From Mycobacterium asiaticum (GTDB lineage Bacteria; Actinomycetota; Actinomycetes; Mycobacteriales; Mycobacteriaceae), in the NCBI RefSeq assembly GCF_001673315.1, contig NZ_LZLQ01000011.1:1-39201 (forward strand): a DNA stretch of 39,201 nt, given 5' to 3'. Of the stretch, positions 1 to 8,379 are shown piece after piece. Numbering within the stretch: position 1 is the first letter of the stretch; the number at the start of each line of letters is the position of its first letter. The translations under genes and the position numbers were made by a program. The notes below the pieces were generated by a model. It saw nothing but the letters and a program-made list of their open reading frames with translations. It had not been told where the DNA came from and searched no databases.

Positions 1-49
1 GGTCATAGCTGCCCAGGCCGTTGACGTTCAGCGGCAGGTTGGGACCCAA
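1..49 (-). CDS. Possible 5' end of a minus-strand gene running off the window
   Basis: Downstream of fadA6 the minus strand keeps an open frame to the window edge, reading LGPNLPLNVNGLGSYD from a TTG at 49-47. In M. tuberculosis fadA6 is followed on the same strand by Rv3555c, a conserved protein of unknown function, so a truncated homologue is plausible. The start is uncertain. An AGAAGG lies only one base before the TTG, which is too close for a normal ribosome site, and the only ATG in the frame is at 6-4. Nothing about function can be read from 16 residues. Confidence 0.3.
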   Translation of the reverse strand, partial: MGPNLPLNVNGLGSYD

Positions 50-85
50 ACCTTCTGGGTGGCGAGGTCGCCAAGTGGCAGTGGC

Positions 86-1246
86 CTACAACCGCTCGAT
101 GATCGTCACGTTCGCGGTGCCGCCGCCCTCACACATCGTCTGAAGACCGTAGCGACCGCCGGTGCGCTCCAATGTATTGAGCATGGTGGTGAAGAGCTTG
201 GCGCCGGTGGCGCCCAGCGGGTGCCCGAGGGCAATCGCGCCGCCATTGGGATTGACCTTTTCCGGGTCCGCCTTGATCTCCTTGAGCCAGGCCAGTACGA
301 CGGGCGCGAAGGCCTCGTTGATCTCGACGGTGTCGATGTCGTCGATGGACAGTCCCGTCTTCTCCAGCGCGTAGCGGGTGGCAGGAATCGGCCCGGTCAA
401 CATGAACACTGGGTCCGCAGCGCGTGCGCTGATGTGGTGGATGCGGGCGCGCGGCGTCAGGCCATGGTCTTTGACGGCCTGCTCGGACGCCAACAGCACC
501 GCACTGGCGCCGTCAGAAATTTGGCTCGCCATTGCGGCGGTCAGCCGGCCACCCTCGACCAGCGTCTTCAACCCCGCCATCTTCTCCAGCGAGGACTCCC
601 GCGGACCTTCGTCGACCCGGAAGGGCCCGGATTCCGTTTCGACAGCGATGATTTCGTTGTCGAAGTTGCCGCCACGTATCGCCGCGAAGGCGCGCTCGTG
701 GCTGGTCAGCGCGTAGCGCTCCATCTCTTCACGCGACAGATTCCACTTCTCGGCGATCAGCTCCGACCCGCGGAATTGGGAAATCTCCTGGTCGCCATAC
801 CGATGCAGCCACTGCTTGGACTCGTTCGTCGGCGAGGTAAAGCCGAACTGTTCGCCGACCAGCATGGCCGACGAGATCGGGATCTGACTCATGTTCTGCA
901 CACCGCCCGCAACGATCAGGTCTGCCGTACCGGACATGATCGCCTGCGCGCCGAAGGACACAGCTTGCTGGCTCGAGCCGCACTGCCGGTCCACGGTGAC
1001 GCCCGGCACCTCTTCGGGGTAACCGGCGGCCAGCCACGACAGCCGTGCGATGTTGCCGGCCTGGGCGCCGATCGCGTCAACGCAACCGGCGATGACATCG
1101 TCGACAGCGGCCGGATCGACGTCGGTTCGGTCGAGAAGTCCGCGCCAGCCAAAGGCGCCCAAGTCGACCGGATGCACCCCGGCCAGGGCACCGCCGCGCT
1201 TTCCGACCGCGGTGCGTACCGCGTCGATGACGTAGGCCTCCGGCAT
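86..1246 (-). CDS. fadA6: FadA6, steroid-ring acetyl-CoA acetyltransferase (thiolase)
   Basis: This is a thiolase of 386 aa, the length of M. tuberculosis Rv3556c. It should act in the cytoplasm as a tetramer, using CoA to release acetyl-CoA from a 3-ketoacyl-CoA late in breakdown of the steroid C/D-ring fragment. The nucleophilic cysteine is C89 in QCGSSQQA. The GHPLGATGA motif carries H342, and the second active-site cysteine is C372 in MCEGGG, so the catalytic set is complete. The open frame continues far upstream, but the start MPEAYVIDAVR is chosen because it gives the family length and has AAGGAG seven bases ahead. That site lies inside the 3' end of kstR2: the kstR2 stop and this start are one base apart, so the two are translated as a pair. 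Control by KstR2 is expected from the operator upstream of kstR2. Confidence 0.93.
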   Translation of the reverse strand: MPEAYVIDAVRTAVGKRGGALAGVHPVDLGAFGWRGLLDRTDVDPAAVDDVIAGCVDAIGAQAGNIARLSWLAAGYPEEVPGVTVDRQCGSSQQAVSFGAQAIMSGTADLIVAGGVQNMSQIPISSAMLVGEQFGFTSPTNESKQWLHRYGDQEISQFRGSELIAEKWNLSREEMERYALTSHERAFAAIRGGNFDNEIIAVETESGPFRVDEGPRESSLEKMAGLKTLVEGGRLTAAMASQISDGASAVLLASEQAVKDHGLTPRARIHHISARAADPVFMLTGPIPATRYALEKTGLSIDDIDTVEINEAFAPVVLAWLKEIKADPEKVNPNGGAIALGHPLGATGAKLFTTMLNTLERTGGRYGLQTMCEGGGTANVTIIERL

Positions 1247-1247
1247 T

Positions 1248-1850
1248 TCAGTCTCCTTCTTTCTGTATTCCGCCCAGCACGATGGCGAGGTATTTCTGGC
1301 CGACTTGCTGTGCGGTGAGCGGTCCGCCGGGTTGGTACCAACGCACCGATACCCAGGTGGTGTCCCGGATGAAGCGGTAGACCAGGTCGACGTCCAAGTC
1401 GGGCTGGAAGTAACCCTGCGCGATGCCCTGGTTGATGACTTCGATCCACATTTGCCGCTGCTGCTTGTTGAGGTCCTCGATGTATGAGAACCGGGGCTGC
1501 GACGAAAGTCGTTGCGCCTCATCCTGATAGATGACAACTTGCGCGTGTCGATGCTCGATGGCCTCGAACGAAGCCATGAACAGGCCCTTGAGTCGATCGA
1601 GCGGATTAGAATTGCCGTCGACGATCTCTTGATAGCGCGCAAATAGCCAATCCAAGAATCCGCGCAGCAGTTCGTCCACCATCTCTTCTTTGGAAGCAAA
1701 GTGGTGGTACAGGCTGCCGGAGAGGATGCCGGCGCCGTCAGCGATGTCGCGAACGGTGGTTGCCCGCAGGCCGCGCTCGGCGAACATCACCGCGGCGAGC
1801 TCCAACAGCTCGTCTCGGCGACTATTAGCCTGACCGGCCACTCGCTCCAC
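1248..1850 (-). CDS. kstR2: KstR2, TetR-family repressor of C/D-ring steroid degradation
   Basis: This 200-aa TetR-family repressor has the same length as Rv3557c. The N-terminal helix-turn-helix lies at about residues 31-51 ([21 protein letters not shown]), followed by the usual variable all-helical ligand and dimer domain. In the family KstR2 is released from DNA by HIP-CoA, the product of FadD3, and controls the genes that degrade the last two steroid rings. Its operator is at 1866-1879, 16 bases upstream of this start, so the gene is probably autoregulated together with fadA6, which begins one base after its stop. Both the second operator and fadD3 lie within this window, which supports the assignment strongly. 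Confidence 0.93.
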   Translation of the reverse strand: MERVAGQANSRRDELLELAAVMFAERGLRATTVRDIADGAGILSGSLYHHFASKEEMVDELLRGFLDWLFARYQEIVDGNSNPLDRLKGLFMASFEAIEHRHAQVVIYQDEAQRLSSQPRFSYIEDLNKQQRQMWIEVINQGIAQGYFQPDLDVDLVYRFIRDTTWVSVRWYQPGGPLTAQQVGQKYLAIVLGGIQKEGD

Positions 1851-1865
1851 CCGCTCAGGGTATCA

Positions 1866-1879
1866 ACCAAGCGCTTGCT
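1866..1879. promoter_or_regulatory. KstR2 operator upstream of kstR2-fadA6
   Basis: ACCAAGCGCTTGCT matches the published KstR2 consensus AnCAAGnnCTTGnT at every fixed position. It sits 16 bases upstream of kstR2, where a bound repressor would cover the promoter. The same motif recurs at 9542-9555. The divergent PPE gene begins 167 bases away and may or may not be affected. Confidence 0.88.
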
Positions 1880-2045
1880 CGGCCAATACGTCTGCGCTAC
1901 GACTTGGAGCAAACATTCCGCTGCTTTCTTTGACTTTCCCGAGAGAATTTCCGCCATTCTCGACACACGTTGTATTAGGCAGCCGTATGGTCTCGTCGTT
2001 CGGGTTTGCTCAGTCACGGGCGACGGGGTCATTGGAGGTCACGCT

Positions 2046-3731
2046 ATGAACTTTTCGGTACTCCCACCAGAGATCAATTCTTTGCGGATGTTCCTGGGCG
2101 CGGGTTCGGCACCGATGCTGCAGGCCTCTATGGCTTGGTCGGGGTTGGCCGAAGAGTTGGGATCGGCAGCGGACTCGTTCGCTTCAGTGACGTCGAATCT
2201 GGCTGGTCAGGCGTGGCAGGGCCCGGCGGCCAAGGCCATGTCCGCGGCGGCAGCGCCGTACGCGGCGTTTTTGGAAGCCGCTTCTGCTCGCGCCGCGAGC
2301 GCCTCCAGCCAAGCCAACGCGGTGGCCAGCGCGTTCGAAGCGGCGAAGGCCGCCACCGTTCACCCCGAGATTGTCGCGGCCAACCGCCAGGCGTTCGTGA
2401 ACTTGGTCCGATCAAACTTCCTCGGGCTCAACGCCCCGGCGATCGCTGCCGCCGAAAGCCTTTACGAGGAGTTTTGGGCCACCGACGTCGCCGCGATGTT
2501 CGGCTACCACGGTGGCGCTTCCGCGGCAGCGGCGCAGTTGTCGTCGTGGCAGCAGACACTGCAGGGCTTGCCCGGTATCGGGCAACTCTTTGGCGGGATC
2601 GGTGCCGCCGCGCCAGGTGACCCGAACATTGGCGTCGGCAATAAGGGCGGCGGCAATATCGGCAACGGCAACAACAGTGGCACCGGCGGCGGGAATATCG
2701 GTAACGGCAACACCGGGAGCGGCAACTTCGGCGGCGGCAACATCGGCAACAGCAATGTCGGTAGTGGCAACCTTGGCAACAACAACTTTGGCTTTGGGAA
2801 CCAAGGCAATGGGAACATTGGTCTCGGGAACGCTGCAGGAATTGGTGGCGGAAACAATGGACTATCGAACGTCGGCAGTAACAACCAAGGCATAGCGAAC
2901 ACCGGAAACGGCAACAGGGGCGCCGGCAACACCGGTAACAACAACATCGGATTTGGCCTGACCGGCAACAACCTCGTCGGCATCGGAAACGCCTTCTACG
3001 ACACCACGACCGGCCAATTCCACTTCAACGGCCTGAACTCCGGCGTCAACAACATCGGCTTCGGTAACTCCGGCAACGGTAACATCGGCTTCTTCAACTC
3101 CGGCGACGGCAACGTCGGCATCTTCAACTCCGGTGCCAATATCAATCCCGCAAACCTGGGACAGCTCCAAAGCGTCGGTATCGGGAACAGTGGATTCGGC
3201 AACATCGGCTTTGGAAACACTGGCCAGGGCAACTTCGGCTTCGGTAATTCAGGGGTGTTGAACACCGGTTTCGGTAACGCAGGTCTCCTGAATACTGGAT
3301 TTAATAACGCCGGCAACTTCAATACCGGCATGGAAAACTCCGGCAGCTTTAACACCTTCGACGGCAACTCGGGCAACACGAACACCGGATTCTTCAACTC
3401 CGGCAACGTGAACAGCGGCGCCGGCTTCACGACGAACTCCGGTAACACCCACTCGGGCGTCGGCAACACTGGCAACGTTGGAAGCTCCGGGTTCTTCAAC
3501 ACGGCATCCGGTGCCGCAGTCAACGGTGCAATGTCAGGATTCTTCAATACCGCGAGTGGTGGGGGCGCACTTCTCGGCAACAATGGACAGATTTCGGGCT
3601 TCTTCAACACCGGTTCCCCCGGGACGATGTTTGGCAACATTATCGTTGGGCTGAACTCGGGCTTGCTCAATAGCGGTACGAACGTGGCGGGCCTCTTCAG
3701 CATCACGCGGTTGCTGCAAGAACTGAGCTGA
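2046..3731 (+). CDS. PPE family protein, MPTR subclass (first copy)
   Basis: This is a 561-aa PPE protein. The N-terminal PPE domain has Pro-Pro-Glu at residues 7-9, the WxG turn at W57-G59 and the conserved stretch [26 protein letters not shown]. After about residue 185 the protein is almost entirely MPTR pentapeptide repeats of the NxGxGNxG and FNSGxxNxG types. Such proteins are exported by ESX-type secretion, usually with a PE partner, to the mycobacterial cell surface; no PE gene adjoins this one. The start at 2046 is chosen because GGAGG lies at 2034-2038 and the PPE domain begins there, although the frame is open further upstream. It occupies the position of PPE64 (Rv3558) in H37Rv. It is clearly paralogous to the gene at 5748-7373. 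Confidence 0.92.
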   Translation: MNFSVLPPEINSLRMFLGAGSAPMLQASMAWSGLAEELGSAADSFASVTSNLAGQAWQGPAAKAMSAAAAPYAAFLEAASARAASASSQANAVASAFEAAKAATVHPEIVAANRQAFVNLVRSNFLGLNAPAIAAAESLYEEFWATDVAAMFGYHGGASAAAAQLSSWQQTLQGLPGIGQLFGGIGAAAPGDPNIGVGNKGGGNIGNGNNSGTGGGNIGNGNTGSGNFGGGNIGNSNVGSGNLGNNNFGFGNQGNGNIGLGNAAGIGGGNNGLSNVGSNNQGIANTGNGNRGAGNTGNNNIGFGLTGNNLVGIGNAFYDTTTGQFHFNGLNSGVNNIGFGNSGNGNIGFFNSGDGNVGIFNSGANINPANLGQLQSVGIGNSGFGNIGFGNTGQGNFGFGNSGVLNTGFGNAGLLNTGFNNAGNFNTGMENSGSFNTFDGNSGNTNTGFFNSGNVNSGAGFTTNSGNTHSGVGNTGNVGSSGFFNTASGAAVNGAMSGFFNTASGGGALLGNNGQISGFFNTGSPGTMFGNIIVGLNSGLLNSGTNVAGLFSITRLLQELS

Positions 3732-3741
3732 CCGGCGCGCG

Positions 3742-3779
3742 ATTCTTCACCGCGATAGAAGCCTGATGAGCTGAAGAAT
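3742..3779 (+). terminator. Possible weak terminator hairpin after the first PPE gene
   Basis: ATTCTTCA at 3742-3749 is perfectly complementary to TGAAGAAT at 3772-3779, with a 22-base spacer. It starts 10 bases after the PPE stop codon, between convergent genes. There is no T-tract and the stem is AT-rich, so this is only a suggestion. Confidence 0.3.
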
Positions 3780-3917
3780 GACGTGCTCGTTCACCACCAC
3801 TGAATAGGTGATCCAGCGAGCCGCCAGGAATTAGCCGAGGAATCTTCGTTCATCCGGCGAAAAAGACCAGAACCTACGCCTGCGGCCGTGTGACCTGTAG
3901 GAGCCGACCAGGTGGAA

Positions 3918-5183
3918 TCACCGCATAGAAACCTGCGGCGGACTCTGCGACACATCGGCCTTCACACTCATATAGGCCTTGACGACGCCACTTTTGTCTC
4001 CGCCCGACTTGGTCTTCCCCATCAAGGGAAATTGGACGTCGCCGCTCAGCCTGGCTTCGAGGTGGTACGGATCGAAGAAGCTGAGCTTGAGCCCGCTGGT
4101 GTCCGGAGTTCCCCAGGTGACGGTGCCGTCCACTATGTCGGGATCGCGGGCCCGCTGCGGGCAGCCCGGCGGCGCCAATTGGTTGGATTTCGTGCATGAG
4201 GCCAGCCCCGACGTTATCGCCGTCATAATCGCCGACTGCCCAGCGTCGCTCAGGGTGAACTCGAAGTCATTGAAGTAGCCGCCGGACGACGAGAGCGCGT
4301 CGAGCAGGAACGGCTTTTTCTGCTTGACCGATACGTTCGAGTTGTTGCTGGTCGCGTCGACCCAACCCGGGAAGACGTAAACGGGCGCGTTGCCCACTGG
4401 ACTTCCGAAGAACAGCAACGTGTTCAGCGCGTCGTTGTCGACAGCACCCAGCGGCTCTATCTTGGTCGCGGCATGTTCAAGCTTCCAAGCCTTGCCGGAT
4501 TTCTTGACCGACAGAGTGACGTCGGACGTGTTCTCACCGAACTTTGCCACGACGTGGACCCGGGCAAAGCCGTAACTATGTTCGGAGTTGTCGTCGAGAA
4601 TCTTGACCCCGCTGATCGGCCAGCGGGCGATCTGCCTCTTGAGAATGTCGTCAGTCAGAAATTGAGTCGAGCCAGGCTGATCGCTGCTATAGCTCAATGC
4701 TGCTGCGGCGTCACCGCGCGCTAGTGCATCCAGGTATCCCGTGACCGTGTCACCGGCCTTGCCCCCGGATCCGTTGTCGCTCATAGACACCATCGACACG
4801 ACGACGATCACGACGAGCACTAGGGCGGCGACCACACTCAAGCCGATGATCAGCGGCTTCCGGTTGCGCTGGCCCGGTCCCGCCGGCGGACCGAATTGAC
4901 CGGGAAATGGGGGTCCGCCCGGCCATGCTTGAGGACCCGGCGGCGGCGCTTGGGGTGCTTGGCCTTGCCATCCCGGCGTCGGGCCCGGAGGCGGCGGCGC
5001 TTGGTGTCCTTGGCCGGGCCATCCCGGCGTCGGGCCCGGCGGCGGCGGTTGATGTGCTTGGTCGGCCCATCCCAACGTAGGGGCTGGCGCGGGCGGCGCC
5101 GTTGGCAGCCAGCCGGCTTGAGTTGCACCGTCGGCGGGATTCGGCGGGTGGCCCCAGGGTCCGGGATCGGGCCTATCGGTCAC
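3918..5183 (-). CDS. Proline-rich membrane-anchored protein with a DUF4878/NTF2-like outer domain
   Basis: The 421-aa product is not identifiable with a named gene. Residues 1-107 are a Pro/Gly/Gln/Trp-rich cytoplasmic tail with about three repeats of the type PGPTPGWxGQ. One membrane helix spans about 110-132 (PLIIGLSVVAALVLVV), followed by an extracytoplasmic part. Residues about 143-245 (GDTVTGYLDALARGDAAAALSYSS and on) resemble the NTF2-like DUF4878 fold common in mycobacterial envelope proteins. The C-terminal 170 residues are unassigned. This topology is frequent in actinobacterial envelope proteins of unknown role. It lies convergent with the first PPE gene and between two PPE paralogues, an arrangement not found around PPE64 in H37Rv as far as I recall. 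The only in-frame Met near the N-terminus is at 5183. Confidence 0.75.
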   Translation of the reverse strand: MTDRPDPGPWGHPPNPADGATQAGWLPTAPPAPAPTLGWADQAHQPPPPGPTPGWPGQGHQAPPPPGPTPGWQGQAPQAPPPGPQAWPGGPPFPGQFGPPAGPGQRNRKPLIIGLSVVAALVLVVIVVVSMVSMSDNGSGGKAGDTVTGYLDALARGDAAAALSYSSDQPGSTQFLTDDILKRQIARWPISGVKILDDNSEHSYGFARVHVVAKFGENTSDVTLSVKKSGKAWKLEHAATKIEPLGAVDNDALNTLLFFGSPVGNAPVYVFPGWVDATSNNSNVSVKQKKPFLLDALSSSGGYFNDFEFTLSDAGQSAIMTAITSGLASCTKSNQLAPPGCPQRARDPDIVDGTVTWGTPDTSGLKLSFFDPYHLEARLSGDVQFPLMGKTKSGGDKSGVVKAYMSVKADVSQSPPQVSMR

Positions 5184-5747
5184 GGCACAACTCTCCTAGC
5201 AGCGGTTAACTGATTCCCCCGTACGCTCGGCCACCTCGACGACAGCCGCCTGATTGATCCTAAGGTGCTTCCGGAGGCATACTCCGCACAAATTCTGGCG
5301 ATGACCGACGGCGGCGCAACTGGTTCCGGGTGCTTCAATTCCGGCAACAGCAACTCGGGCATCCCTCAATCCGGACGACGGCGGCGGTTCCCTGTTTGGC
5401 TTCGGCAACTCGGTTGGCGGGGCCGCGGTGGCGGGTAACGGCTTCCTCAACCTTCTTCAACCATCGGCCTCCCACCGCGTTGTGCAAACGCCGGCAACAT
5501 CGCCAGCGCCTTCAAGTCGAGTTGCCGAAGCCAAGGTTCTTCCGCTTCCGGCGCAAAACATCCGCGGAGCGAAGACGGTCCAGCACCTTCGGATCTCCTG
5601 CGCCGCAAGGGTTACCGGCAAGTTCGACGAAAACTGACGTTTCCGTCGAATGTGCGCCGTAGAGTGCTCGATGTCGTGGATTTGGGGTCCACATTCTGCT
5701 TAAAACTCACTCAAACGCGGTCGGGGACGGCCAGGGGGGACATCGCG
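5184..5747. other. 564-bp intergenic stretch with decayed PPE-MPTR sequence
   Basis: No intact gene is supported here. The middle part holds frameshifted MPTR-like coding remnants, annotated separately. The last 100 bases should hold the promoter of the second PPE gene, including an AGGGGGGA ribosome site at 5733-5740. Confidence 0.6.
5290..5560 (+). pseudogene. Degenerate PPE-MPTR remnant
   Basis: Short pieces of MPTR-type sequence occur in all three forward frames in succession. The first is TGSGCFNSGNSNSGIPQ at about 5318-5370. The second is [22 protein letters not shown] at about 5385-5455. The third is [11 protein letters not shown] at about 5483-5515. The motif order (FNSGNxNSG, FGFGNS, NAGNI) is that of an MPTR C-terminal region interrupted by frameshifts. 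It lies 200-450 bases upstream of an intact PPE gene, so it is probably the worn 3' part of another PPE copy. Confidence 0.6.
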
Positions 5748-7373
5748 GTGAACTTTGCGCTTCTACCACCGGAGATCAACTCGTTGCGGATGTTCATCGG
5801 CGCGGGTTCGGCACCGATGCTCGAAGCAGCGGCAGCGTGGACCGGGTTGGCCGACGAATTGAGCACCGCCGCAAGCACCTTCTTGTCTGTCACGGGTGCC
5901 CTCACCGACCAGGCGTGGCAGGGTCCGGCGGCCGCCGCGATGACAGCAGCAGCGGCACCGTATGCCGGATTCCTGCAAGCAGCCTCGGCACAGGCCAGCG
6001 GCGCGGCCACCCAAGCCAGCACGATGGTGAGCGTCTTCGAGGCGGCGCGGGCGGCCACGGTTCATCCGCTCGCGGTCGAGGCCAATCGCAATGCCTTCGT
6101 CCAACTGGTCCGTTCGAATTTCCTCGGCCTCAACGCGCCCGCGATTGCCGCCGCCGAAGGTCTCTACGAGGAGATGTGGGCCGCCGACGTGTCGGCGATG
6201 TTCGAGTACTACTCCGGCGCGTCCGCCGCGGCCGCGGAGTTGATCCCCGTGCCGGCGCAGTTGCGGGAACTGGTGCAGACGCTGCCCAGCCTGGGCCTCG
6301 GCAACCTTGGCAATGCCAACCTGGGCAACGGCAATCTGGGCGGCGGCAACGTCGGCAGCGGCAACACCGGCAGTTCAAACCTGGGCAGCGGCAATACCGG
6401 CGACCTCAACATCGGCAGCGGAAACGTCGGCAACGAGAACATCGGCGGCGGCAACTTCGGCAGTCGCAACCTCGGTTTCGGAAACAGCGGCCTTGGCAAC
6501 GGATTACGGTTCGCCGGCGAAGGTAACGACAACATCGGGTTCGGTAACGGCGGCAACAACAACATCGGCTTCGGTAACAGCGGCGATGCCAACCGCGGTG
6601 CCGGCAACACTGGCAACAACAACGTCGGTTTCGGGTTGACCGGCGACAATCTCGTCGGTATCGGCAACGCCTACATCGACACGACGACCGGACAGTTCCA
6701 CTTCCACGGGCTGAACTCGGGCAGCGGCAACCTAGGGTTGTTCAACTCCGGCAACGGCAACATCGGCTTCTTCAACTCCGGCGACGACAACGTCGGCTTC
6801 TTCAATTCCGGCACCGGGATCGGATCCGGATTGAACAACCTCGGCTTGGGCAACTCCGGCATAAAAAACGTCGGCCTGTTCAACGCGGCGTTTGGCAATA
6901 CCGGCATCGGGAGCGGCGGCAGCGTCAACACCGGCTTCGCCAACGGCGGAATTGTCAACACTGGTTTCGGCAACGCCGGCGGATACAACACGGGCTGGGA
7001 CAACTCGGGCTTCTTCAACACCGGCAACGGCAATTCAGGGGATACGAACACCGGCTTGTGGAACTCGGGCAGCGTCAACACCGGGTTCGGCGCGACGACC
7101 GACAGTGGCGCCACGAGTTCCGGGTTCTTCAACTCCGGCGAGAACAACTCGGGATTCTTCAACTCGGCTAGCAGCGGTTCGCTTTCCGGGCTTGGAAACA
7201 CGGTCACCGGCTCCCCGGAGTTGGGCGGCGGCAGTTCGGGCCTGTTCAACTTCGGCATTCCAAGCGCGTTAAGCGCCGATCCGAGTGACATTGTCAGCGG
7301 CTTCAATTCGGGGTTCTTGAACTTCGGCGCCAGGCTGTCCGGGATCTTCGGTCTCAACCGCTTCCTCGGATAG
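5748..7373 (+). CDS. PPE family protein, MPTR subclass (second copy)
   Basis: This 541-aa PPE-MPTR protein starts at a GTG with AGGGGGGA seven bases ahead. Its first 180 residues align along their whole length with the first PPE protein: [10 protein letters not shown], [10 protein letters not shown], [11 protein letters not shown], [21 protein letters not shown] and LYEExWAxDV are shared. The two probably arose by duplication. The rest is MPTR repeats, including [26 protein letters not shown], also near-identical to copy one. Like other MPTR proteins it should be an exported surface protein. One of the two copies is the positional match to PPE64 (Rv3558); sequence inspection alone does not say which. 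Confidence 0.92.
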   Translation: MNFALLPPEINSLRMFIGAGSAPMLEAAAAWTGLADELSTAASTFLSVTGALTDQAWQGPAAAAMTAAAAPYAGFLQAASAQASGAATQASTMVSVFEAARAATVHPLAVEANRNAFVQLVRSNFLGLNAPAIAAAEGLYEEMWAADVSAMFEYYSGASAAAAELIPVPAQLRELVQTLPSLGLGNLGNANLGNGNLGGGNVGSGNTGSSNLGSGNTGDLNIGSGNVGNENIGGGNFGSRNLGFGNSGLGNGLRFAGEGNDNIGFGNGGNNNIGFGNSGDANRGAGNTGNNNVGFGLTGDNLVGIGNAYIDTTTGQFHFHGLNSGSGNLGLFNSGNGNIGFFNSGDDNVGFFNSGTGIGSGLNNLGLGNSGIKNVGLFNAAFGNTGIGSGGSVNTGFANGGIVNTGFGNAGGYNTGWDNSGFFNTGNGNSGDTNTGLWNSGSVNTGFGATTDSGATSSGFFNSGENNSGFFNSASSGSLSGLGNTVTGSPELGGGSSGLFNFGIPSALSADPSDIVSGFNSGFLNFGARLSGIFGLNRFLG

Positions 7374-7552
7374 GCAACTCAAGGTCCGCACTTCGGCAGC
7401 GTCTGGCTGGCGTCGCTACTGGGAGCCTCGACGGCGTGGGCGGGTTGGCCGGGGCGTTGGGTTCGGCTTTCTCGGCCGACTCATCGCCGAGTGTGCGCTA
7501 TACGACGCGACACGCCGATCGCCCGTCGCCTAGTTCACACTCGGCGGCCGCT

Positions 7553-7610
7553 GGGTCACGGATGCTGACTGGACAGCGGCTACCGCCGGGTCACGGATGC
7601 TGACTGGACA
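7553..7610. repeat. 23-bp direct repeat duplicating the 3' end of the SDR gene
   Basis: GGGTCACGGATGCTGACTGG followed by ACA occurs at 7553-7575 and again at 7588-7610, a 35-base period. The right-hand copy contains the stop codon and last codons (SQHP) of the minus-strand SDR gene. The left-hand copy is a duplicate just downstream of that gene. Confidence 0.9.
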
Positions 7611-8379
7611 CCGAAATCACTTCGCCGGTCAGATAACTCGAATAGTCACTGGCCAGGAACGCAATGGTGGCCGCTACCTCCCACGGCTCGGCAGCACGAC
7701 CGAACGCCTCCCCGGCCGAAAGTTGGTCCAGCAGTTCGGGCGAGGAAGTCCTGTCCAGGAACTTGTGCCGGGCGATGCTCGGCGAGACGGCGTTGATCCG
7801 CACCCCATACTCCGCGGCTTCGATTGCGCTGCAACGGGTTAACGCCATCACGCCAGCTTTCGCAGCCGCGTAGTGTGATTGCGAGTGCTGGGCTCGCCAA
7901 CCCAGCACACTGGCGTTGTTGACGATCGCCCCGCCGTGCGGTGCGTCGCGGAAGTAGCGCAAGGCAGCACGGGTGGCGCGAAACACCGACGTCAGCGAGA
8001 CGTCCAGCACCCGGTCCCACTCCTCGTCGGTCATATCCGCTACCGGCGTCTGGCCGCCCAGCCCCGCGTTGTTCACCAACACGTCCAAGCGACCTAGCCG
8101 CGCGGTGGTCGATTGAATCAAAGCGTCGACCTGAGCGGTGGAGGTCACGTCGCACACCACACTTTCCACCCGGCCCAACCCCAGCGCGGAAAGTTCGGAC
8201 GCCGTCTCACCCAAGCGGCGTTCGTGATGATCCGATACCAACACGTCGGCCCCCTCGGCCAAGGCGCGACGAGCGGTGGCCGAACCAATGCCGGTGCCCG
8301 CAGCGGCGGTAACCACCACCACTTTACCCTCGAGAAGACCGTGCCCGGCAATCTCTTCGGGCGCTTCGGACAGACTCAC
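7591..8379 (-). CDS. ipdF: Short-chain dehydrogenase/reductase of HIP degradation (Rv3559c-type)
   Basis: This classical SDR has 262 aa. The nucleotide-binding glycine motif is TAAAGTGIG at residues 24-32, the structural NNAG is at 103-106, and the catalytic residues are S157, Y170 and K174 (YAAAK). It is therefore an intact NAD(P)-dependent oxidoreductase. By position (between a PPE gene and fadE30) it is the homologue of Rv3559c, which the literature, as I recall, calls IpdF and assigns to a ketone/alcohol step on the HIP-CoA C/D-ring intermediate. The exact substrate cannot be read from sequence. Its start overlaps the fadE30 stop by four bases (ATGA), so the two form an operon controlled from the KstR2 site at 9542-9555. 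Its stop codon region is duplicated downstream. Confidence 0.85.
   Translation of the reverse strand: MSLSEAPEEIAGHGLLEGKVVVVTAAAGTGIGSATARRALAEGADVLVSDHHERRLGETASELSALGLGRVESVVCDVTSTAQVDALIQSTTARLGRLDVLVNNAGLGGQTPVADMTDEEWDRVLDVSLTSVFRATRAALRYFRDAPHGGAIVNNASVLGWRAQHSQSHYAAAKAGVMALTRCSAIEAAEYGVRINAVSPSIARHKFLDRTSSPELLDQLSAGEAFGRAAEPWEVAATIAFLASDYSSYLTGEVISVSSQHP

Noticed and set aside
59..1318. Long plus-strand open frame opposite fadA6
   Set aside because: It is antisense to a complete thiolase with all catalytic residues; high-GC codon bias leaves long open frames on the other strand. No ribosome site or protein motif.
2504..3706. Pro/Leu-rich minus-strand frames opposite the PPE-MPTR repeats, and similar ones at 6209-7357
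   Set aside because: The regular peptide pattern is the reverse complement of the MPTR codons, not a separate gene.
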